Source: Batillaria attramentaria
Lineage: Eukaryota; Mollusca; Gastropoda; Batillariidae
Assembly (NCBI GenBank): GCA_018292915.2
Contig: JACVVK020000538.1
Location: 342,706 to 406,705, forward strand
DNA: 64,000 bases
Direction: 5' to 3'
The notes under the pieces were generated by a model, which made no database searches, was not told the origin of the DNA, and was given only the letters and a program-made list of their open reading frames with translations. Position numbers and translations under genes: made by a program. Shown here piece after piece: positions 1 to 8,899 of the stretch (position 1 is its first letter; each line of letters begins with the position of its first letter).

Positions 1-1518
1 AAGGCCATGGTGGGTGCATCGCTTTCAGTGTTCGCACCACGTAACAAAAACATACATGTTCTGTATACATCTGGTAAATACATAAAGATACTTCTGGTGA
101 TTAATGTAATACAAAGGAACGCTAAAATGAATTCTAGAAATATGTGTGTTTTCGTTTTCAAACATTATTGCCTGTTGACATAACTCGTTTGTGATGAAAA
201 AAGGACAAAACAAAAGCAAAGAAAGCTCTGGTCACAAAGTGCATGAAATCGCATAATTACAAACAAATGAAAAAGGAGATAACAACAACAACAACCACAA
301 CCAGCTACTAACACGTGCGTATGAGAACACCATCCCATGTCGTCAAAAAAAAAAAAAAAAAAAAAACACTGCTGTATAATTATAACAAGTAACAAAGTTA
401 GAAAATAACGTAACCGACCATTCTCGGCAACAGCAAGATCCTGTCGGGAACTGACCTTCATGTGACTGGAAGACACGTTTCCGGCAAAATACAGAGCATC
501 ACATGAGGATAAAAACCCCAAATTAAATATAACACGCTGAATGAAACATTAATGGCTACAATACATTCCAACAAACCAAATGCCAGTATCATCTATGACA
601 AAGATAATTTAAAGAAAATAAAACAATCAAGCATCTTCAAAATGCAGCAGCATTCACCTCAGCAGAACGTGTCATACATGTTCAATACATCAACATACAT
701 ACGGTCCAGAGTAGAAAGTCAATTCTGCTTAGCTCCTGACAAAAAGAGCCAGGGGGACGTAACTACGTAGCATTAGCGACACACTAAGGTCATTACGTAA
801 GTGTTGAACGCAATGGCTGCATGGGTACCTTTTTTTTGTTACTCCTAACTCGTCGACAGACTGTGCTTCAGGGAACTGGCGGAATACTGTGCATTTCAAT
901 TTAATGCGCAAAAATAAAGAAAGAAACAAACAGACAAAAAAAGTCCTCTGGTAAACAACGGCCCACTTAATCATCAAACAAACAAACAAACAAACAAACA
1001 AACGTTGTATGTTACAATTATTTTCAGAGGTGATACAACGAGGTTGTGGAAAAGTTTCCACGAATGCATTTAAACCGTGTATTGAAAACATCGTATCACA
1101 AAATATTATAGCACCACAGACCATTGTGAAGACTATGGTCGGCGTAGCATGGCTCTGAAAGTAAAACGTTGATATATCAAAAAGATGAGTAACACACACA
1201 CACACACACACACAAACCCAAAGAACAGCTTGATTTGAAAGCTACTGAGCCAGCCAGCAGACTCAAGACTCCGGTTAGTTGGCCTGTTTACCAAAAAAAA
1301 AAAAGTCCGCGCTATGTTCATGTTGGAAAAACACCTTAGCTGCTCGAAGAAAACACTGTTTCTCTAATGTAAGAAGCCGCAATGTTGCATGCCCAACTGG
1401 AGGTTGGGTGGGTGTTGGAGGGCGTCGTGAGCGTCGTTTTCCTCTTTCCATTGAAAGAGCGCAATAGTTTAAATAGTTTCTTTAACCTGAGCTAAAGTGC
1501 AGTCAGCAGTGAAGATCT
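1..1518. other. 3' flank of SAMD9-like gene, no gene seen
   Basis: I see no convincing coding exon here. The stretch holds a poly(A) run near 343-366, a (CAAA)n run near 975-1003 and a short (CA)n near 1194-1213. It lies downstream of the minus-strand stop codon at 1519-1521 and must include the 3' UTR. No minus-strand AATAAA was found; the weaker ATTAAA occurs at 900-905 (TTTAAT on the plus strand) and is only a candidate poly(A) signal. Confidence 0.5.
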
Positions 1519-1683
1519 CTATCCACAGGACGACAGTTCCTCATCACTGGCTGCCCTGGGCACCTGGTTGTACTCGTTCTGGAAGATCAAAGCGCCGCAT
1601 GGACACGTCACCTCTTGCTGGTCCCACGTCATTTCCACTTTGCGGTGACACTCGCTGCAGCGGTATCGATCCAAAAGCTTCAC
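1519..1683 (-). CDS. SAMD9-like gene, last coding exon: zinc-ribbon-like tail
   Basis: The acceptor is TTTGACAG followed by GTGAAG, in phase 0 with the previous exon, and TAG at 1521-1519 ends the frame. The exon codes for 54 residues starting VKLLDRYRCSEC, with C-x2-C followed 14 residues later by C-x-C (TCPCG), then an acidic end. The matching exon at 59867-60043 has a regular C-x2-C / C-x2-C pair, so this copy appears to have lost one residue between the distal cysteines. Whether it still binds zinc is unknown. Confidence 0.8.
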   Translation of the reverse strand: MKLLDRYRCSECHRKVEMTWDQQEVTCPCGALIFQNEYNQVPRAASDEELSSCG

Positions 1684-2184
1684 CTGTCAAACACACATCG
1701 ATTGTATGTCTGTAGTAAGCAAAGTTTTTGCTGACCTATTCGCCTCGAACTCTTAAATCGGCATCACATTACTATCTTCGAGATCTTCTCGTCGAAGTAC
1801 TGATCGATATCGTATATCCATATCATACATGTATATTGTTTGTAGTAGTAGTAGTAGTAGTAGTAGGTTCCAACATCGCCAGTGGAGCCAGGATAGCTTA
1901 GCGGTGGAGCGTTGGTCATTCAATGCTCGGACCGTGAGTTGGAATTCCGGCTGTGACCAAATATTTTCGCAGGTCTTTTTCTCGTTGCCCCATCTTTGAT
2001 GTCACCCAGATTTGGCGAAAAAGGACGTTAAACCCCACGAACCCTCTAACATCGCCTTGGCCCAGCCATGTATAAATAATAAACAAAAAGACCTACCTTC
2101 CCAACTGGTAACCTGCCTACCTACGTAAACAACAAACTGACGAGCTACACTTCGTATATAATTATTAGTGATAATATGTAATTT

Positions 2185-2215
<31 letters not shown>

Positions 2216-5200
2216 TTTTGGAATATAGATTGATTCTGAGAAAACTGAACTCGTGTACAGGTTGAAGTGAACACATTGAAAATGCACGATTTTGTATGCC
2301 ATTAGTATGCGAGAAAGAATGCCAACCGTACAGAAACACATAAAAATCACCTCGTATGCTTCGTAGCCGTTCTCGAGAGTGAAGGCGAGATAAAACTGCA
2401 CTCGTTCTCCTTGAAAGCGTGAGCCTTCCAGTTTGGCAAATAGAGGTATGTAGAACACCTTGACTGATGTGTTCTGCTCACCAAGGTCCAGGTCTATGTA
2501 ACCAGACAACCTCATGTTCTTGGTGCGAATGGTGCCCTTACACACGGCCAGCTTGCTCCGACTGGCAGCATCTGAAACAGAATTCCAACAGGTTAACCTC
2601 AACACGTCATAATTTAACAGGATGTGAAACGTGGACTTTCTGGTAAGGAAAGGCAGCGATCTGAAGTTTCAAGCTCGCAATATATAAAATCAAAGGAATC
2701 AATCAGCACGTTGCATTGGATGATGACGGTGGCTGGGTGGTATTGGTGATGATGATGATGATGACGACGACGACGACGACGATGATGATGATGATGATGA
2801 TGAGGATGATGGTTATAATGTGTTTATTGTAGTGGTATGCATTCAAATGTCATGACATTATAAATTCTGTCCACATTACACAAAATTAATGCTCACTTTT
2901 CACACGACGGTTCTCAATTGAGCCAACTGTGCTGCTCGAGACGAGACGTCTGATGCCCTCGAGGTCATCCTTGCCGAGCCACTCACGAGGAAAGCGGGAT
3001 TTCAGCACAGTCTTTCTCAACTTGTGTAGTTTGTCCAGTAGCAGCTGCTGGGCCTCCAGTAAGCTTTCTGTGCTACCTGCAAATGGATTAAAACAAGAAC
3101 GCTGGAATCCATTATACTGAAAGGCCCAATGTTAATTTTTTTAAGCTAGCAGATCGTCCCGAGCTGTTTTGTCTGGCGTCACACCACTTTGACACCTGCA
3201 GAGTGACAGCACCTCAAATGCTGGCACTGAGCCAGTAGACTGACGCAGCTAACACAGTGAGAGTCGATCTTGACTGCAAGACCAACCGCTCTATCGCAGA
3301 CTTTGAATGTTCGACCGCTCGTGCGAAGTGTAAACAGCACTGTATCGCGTTAAGCGCTCTACTAATCATCAGTATTTCGAGCGTACAGGTACAGACTAAC
3401 AAGAATATGATTTCTACGTGCAAGCGTGCATTATTCATATATACAAAATACTCAAACATGTTTTACTGTTGGTAAGTTGTTGTTGTACATCGTTATTTTT
3501 TATGTAAAAGCGCGAAGGAACATAATATGAATTTACTACGGGTACGGTTTGTACCTGGAACAGTACTGGTACCAAATCCCAAAAGGCTGAGCAAGACGAA
3601 GGTGTAGAATGTTGACTGCGGGCTGTTAACAGACTCACTCCAGTTTCGAACACGTCTCAGCACGTTTTCAAGGCTGTAAACCTGAAAATGCAGAAATACT
3701 GCATATTCTTGTATTTGCAAAGAGTCCACGGACCTGCAAAGACGCGTCAAACCACAGGGGTTTGTAAATGTATTGTGCATGCTCTAATTAGGATTGTAAT
3801 GTTTTACTTTTAGTATTTATAACTACCGAAATGCTGCACTACTGACCCCTACATGTCTGGAATACAATATAAATCTTATTAGGCCTAATTAACTCTGACA
3901 TTACCGTTACATGTACATGAACAAAGTTTGTCAGAAAGTGGCAGGGCAGATATGTTCTACTGCTGTTTCTATCTCGTCCTCCTTGTAAATGTCTAAAACC
4001 AGGATCCTACAGTTGTTAGAATGGTTGCTGGACACTACGGTAGGGACAACAATTAGGATATAATTGTTCCTGGCAGCAGTTACGACTCTTCAAAGCTATG
4101 GTGGGCTACAATAAGTGATTCTCTTAGAATACCCGAACTGTAACAATACTCCAATCTGTGCATTAGCCGTGAAATAGTCTCTGTCGCTCGCGCGGCGTAA
4201 AGCCCTAAATATCTAACCAACCATGCTGGGCAAAAGTAATAGGAATGAAAATGATACGTTGTAGTCTTTACAATACCTTTGGGAACTTTGGGTTCCTGAT
4301 GGCGAGGATCCAGTCTTTGTAGTCCAGCTCAAGTTTTCGCTTCGGGGTGTTCCTGCTGATACTCTCGTACTCGAACACCATTTCCAGCATACTGACAAGA
4401 CTACTGATCTCTTCGGAAGAAACGGAACACTCGACCGACACAATATCTGAGACTCGGGCTTCATGCTTGTCTGAAACACGAAATGCTAGCTTCTTTGCCG
4501 TAATGCTGCGCCGAAGTGATGTGAGTTCGTCCTCCTCTGAAACGAAGACCATTTCTGCAGTGCAGTTGCTGAAGAGGTCCTCGAACCATTGCACTTTTCG
4601 TTGCAGGTGAATGACATTGTCAAGAATGACGACGTTATAGCACTCCATGATCAGGTCCTCAATTTCTGTGATGCTGTTTTTCAAGAAGGTGTAGATCAGT
4701 CCGCTGTACCTTTGAGACAAGAACGCTTGTAACCCTCCAGGGTAGCATCTGTTAACAAAATCGCAGACCTCGAGTCTGACGTGTATTTCATTGATGTACG
4801 TGTAACTCTTTTCGCAGCCACTGGGAGTGCTGAGTCTGCAATTGACAAAATTCTGGCATGCTTGATCGGCATCTACGACAATGTGATTCAGCATCGTGGT
4901 AAAACGATCTTCATCAATGTTCTGTGCGACACCGCATTCTGGGTTCGACTTGAGGTACCTGGCTATTCGGACCTGGAAGAACATGCCGTACATATGGTAA
5001 ATATGCATCATGGTCAGTTTCAGCTTCTCTTCAACCTCTTCTGATTCCTTGCGTCCAGTACGCTTCTTGCAAAGTTTAATTGCATCCTTGAAGTGTCGCT
5101 CAGCCTCCTCCACATCTTCAGGTCTACAGCAAGTGTAGAAGCGTCCGAGGTGTGCCCTGAAGTTGGGATCGTCGGGGAATGCGTCGCTTAGCTTCGTCAG

Positions 5201-8200
5201 AACTTCTAGGCGTCCGCTGTATGGGGGGTCCGAATCCAAGTCGGACATTATCTGAGAAAACTGAGGTTTCTTCGTGTGGGTTTCCTGAGTTTCGATGTCG
5301 CTGATTTCTCTGTTATCCCTGAAGATGAATGCCTTCGCCAAGATATAGGTTATGGTTTGAGCCGTCAGCGATGTCCTGGTTTTTTTCTTCACAGCTTCGT
5401 TGATGAACTCAATGGCGAAATCCTTCAGGTTCCGCCGAGCATCTCTGCTGAGTCTGTCACTGGTCTTCTGTGTAGAGCTGTCACAGCCCCTGTTAAGTAT
5501 CTGCTCAAGGATCTCCTTGGCAATGATGTAGTGAGCAATACGGACGTACTGACCTCTTCCTTCGCTTGTGTCTGGCACAACAAAGACTTTAACTTCGTAC
5601 GGGAAGTCCTCAAAGTCGAGTTTGCTGTTTGGTGGCATTCCAAGGAGACCTGCAAAGAACTGACACGGCAAAGATGACTGTCCGTAGTAGTACACAAGTG
5701 AGAGAAATCCCAGACACCGCTGCCACGGCTCTAGCTTCCTCTGTCCTTTCCCAAGGCGTAGATAGCCTCTGACATAGGCTCTGACGCCTTTGAATTCATG
5801 GTCGTATACAGTCATGCCATACTCGTACATCTGATGCTTCTCAATATCTCCCTGCACGTCCGCGTCCAGCTTCATTAGAGCGTCAATCTTGTGCTGGTCG
5901 CCCTGGCAAGGTTCCCTGAATCGCATGACTAGATTGCGGGACTCTTGTTTCTTCACCTCTCCTCGAAGGTAATATTTGCTGTCAGTTACTCTGTTCAGAC
6001 GGGACTCGTCCATGTGGTATGGGTATCGCTTCACGTACAAAATGATAACGTAACTGCGTTCCAGGTGTTTCGACAGCTGTTGGAGCCGCGGCTCGTCCTC
6101 TCCATCCATCAGAGCCACGACGGGCAAATGAGACCGATCATGCAGAAAGATGAGCCTGTCAGCTATATCCTCCATTGAGGATCCAGATCTTTGTCTGACC
6201 TGTACGCACGGTGCCACCGTGTGCAGATCCCAAAGAATGCGCTGCGACATCGTGGTACCCCCGGAACCAGGTGCATGAAGTATAGTAACCATCCCGTTCT
6301 TGCAATCTTCCACGTAGACCTCGCGTATGTGCTTTGTGACGTCTTTGGAGATACTCCGTTCCGCGTCTAGGTAGCCGGAGCCCATGTCATACCAGGCGTA
6401 CCAGTTGATGGTTCCCCCGCGGAAGAAGTTGTCCGCTTCTTTCCTGAGGTCTTCAGCACTCAGCGCTCTTTTAGTGTACGGGCTCTGAAGGTAAAGAACG
6501 TCAAGGTCTTCAGCCAACCAAGCAGCGTCCTTATCTGTTATGGTTGTCATTTTGTTGGGGTGTTCTGAAGGAAGCTGGTACTCGAACGCCGCCTGTGGCC
6601 TCACGGTCTGCATATAGAGTTCCAACTGTGTGCAAAAATCGTTGAGACTGACGTAAAACATCTTTACGCTGTCTCCAAAATCTCGCCGGATCATTTGAAC
6701 TTCCATAGATTCGCCGTCCTCTGGCTTGGAGTCAGTGAAGCACAGGATGATCTGAGGCTGAAATTGCTCCTGGTCTTGCATCCTCAGCAGAAACCTGTGC
6801 ATACATCGAGCTTCTAGTTCTGAGTACGGCCAGAGAACAAGTATGGTGACAATGGTGTAGTCCTCACTGAAAGAAGCGAGTTCTATGCAAAGCTTGTCCA
6901 GCTTTTCACGAACCTTCTTGAACCAGTCTACGTGAGAGGAGTCCGATGTTGCGCTGTCGGAAACGTCGCGCCTGCCTCTAAGACTCCACCACTGAGTTCC
7001 TCTCTCGGTGATGCCTATATGCGGGTCGCGCCAGGTGTAAACATGAAGGCCTCTTCTCTGCCTTAGATTTTCCTCCAGACTGGAAAGAAGTCCTGTTGGG
7101 TCCCTGCCTCTGAAATCAAAGTCGTAAACAGCAATCCAAGGGGCGCTTGCCAGTGATTCAACATTTCTACAAAAATGTCTCATGGTTCCACACAGAAGAA
7201 CAAAATGGCCCTTTTGAAAATATCCAAGGGCCTCCAGAAGTTCATTGGCTTTTGTTCCCATTCTGGTTCTCGTTCCCGCAATGGCTTTTGTTCCCAAACT
7301 GGTTTTTGTTGCGGTTTTGCCAGAAGATGGGATGACTGGCGACTGGGACGTATTCTGACCGGGGGCAGAACATGAGAGTTCCTCGGGTGGATTCGATTGC
7401 TGGGCTGATTCATGAGACTGTGCAATGTGCGAAGGTCTGTTAACGGCCTGAAACCACACATGGATTTTCCCAACAAGTAGATCCGAGGGCGATATCAGAG
7501 CGTTCTGTCCCTCTTTCCGTGCCCACAGCTGGTCCTTCTGCAGGCCTGGGGCCACGTCATCACTTATCACGACACTGGGGAATCCGCATCCTTGGTTGCT
7601 CTCTATCTGGACAATTCCTACGCGTCTTTCCATGTACATTACCTCACGATAGGTGAATCTGGGCGGCAGCTGGAACAGTTCTCTCCGAAACAGCGACTGG
7701 TAGTAGTCGTCATCTCGGGCATCCGGAAGACCAACCAGGTCATGTGGCAAGACACTTCTACGACGAATACCAAGGAGGATGTGTGCTCGGTTCCGATGCG
7801 GTGTGTTCCAAAGGCTCACTACGTCTTTCGTGAAAAGCAATGCATCACGGTCGTAATCTAGGCTGGTGCGTCTGAAAATCAGAGTGTTGTCTGGTGACTT
7901 GTTCAGGAGCTGTTTCACCAGACACTGGTCCGCGCTTAACCCGATTTGCACTGGCCTGGAAAGTGGAGCAGGTTGGGACTCTTTTGCTTCGTTTCCTTCT
8001 TTCTTACGGGTTTTCTTTGTCTTAACTTCTTTCCATCGCGGTTCATCACTTTCCTGGGTGGATTCCGGAGACATGCTTTCAACATTCGGAAAGGTTTCAG
8101 CCTTTTCTTTCAACTCAGTGGAAGCCGGCGTATCTTTGGAAGTGACTGTATCTCTCTCTTCACTTTCTTGTGTGCCCGACTTCTTCTTTTTCTTTTTCTT

Positions 8201-8624
8201 CTTTTTCTTCTTCGACACCATGACAAAGTTTCCGACAGTGTTCAAGCTGAAGTGAGATGGGTTTCTCTCCAGGAACTGCCTGAATGTCAAGGAAGAGAAG
8301 TCTCTGAACGACGGTAGTTCTTTCTTCGTCACGACACGCAGTTTCCTGCACAACTCTTGTTCCAACATCTTCAGCGGCTGTGGTTGGTTTGTGTTCTCAG
8401 TCTGCTCCAGTATTTCGTTCAGGAGAGCGACGAGCAGTTCATTTCTACTTAGTTCTGTCGACTGCTGGCTGCCTGGAAATTAAACAGAGAGAGAGAGAGA
8501 GAGAAATTCATTTTTTTTAAACGGTGGAAGTTTGGTCTTGTGGTCAGTTTTCAAACTTGAGGTTTAATTAAATAAATATTTAAAATTCTAACGTTCAAAC
8601 ATACTTAAATGTGGAACATGAAAC

Positions 8625-8687
<63 letters not shown>

Positions 8688-8728
8688 GCGCGCGCATACC
8701 ACAAATTACCACATGCATGAGCTACTAG

Positions 8729-8787
<59 letters not shown>

Positions 8788-8833
8788 TATATATTTGTAA
8801 ACATATGGTATCTGCTTTTTTTTCTCATTATCG

Positions 8834-8899
<66 letters not shown>

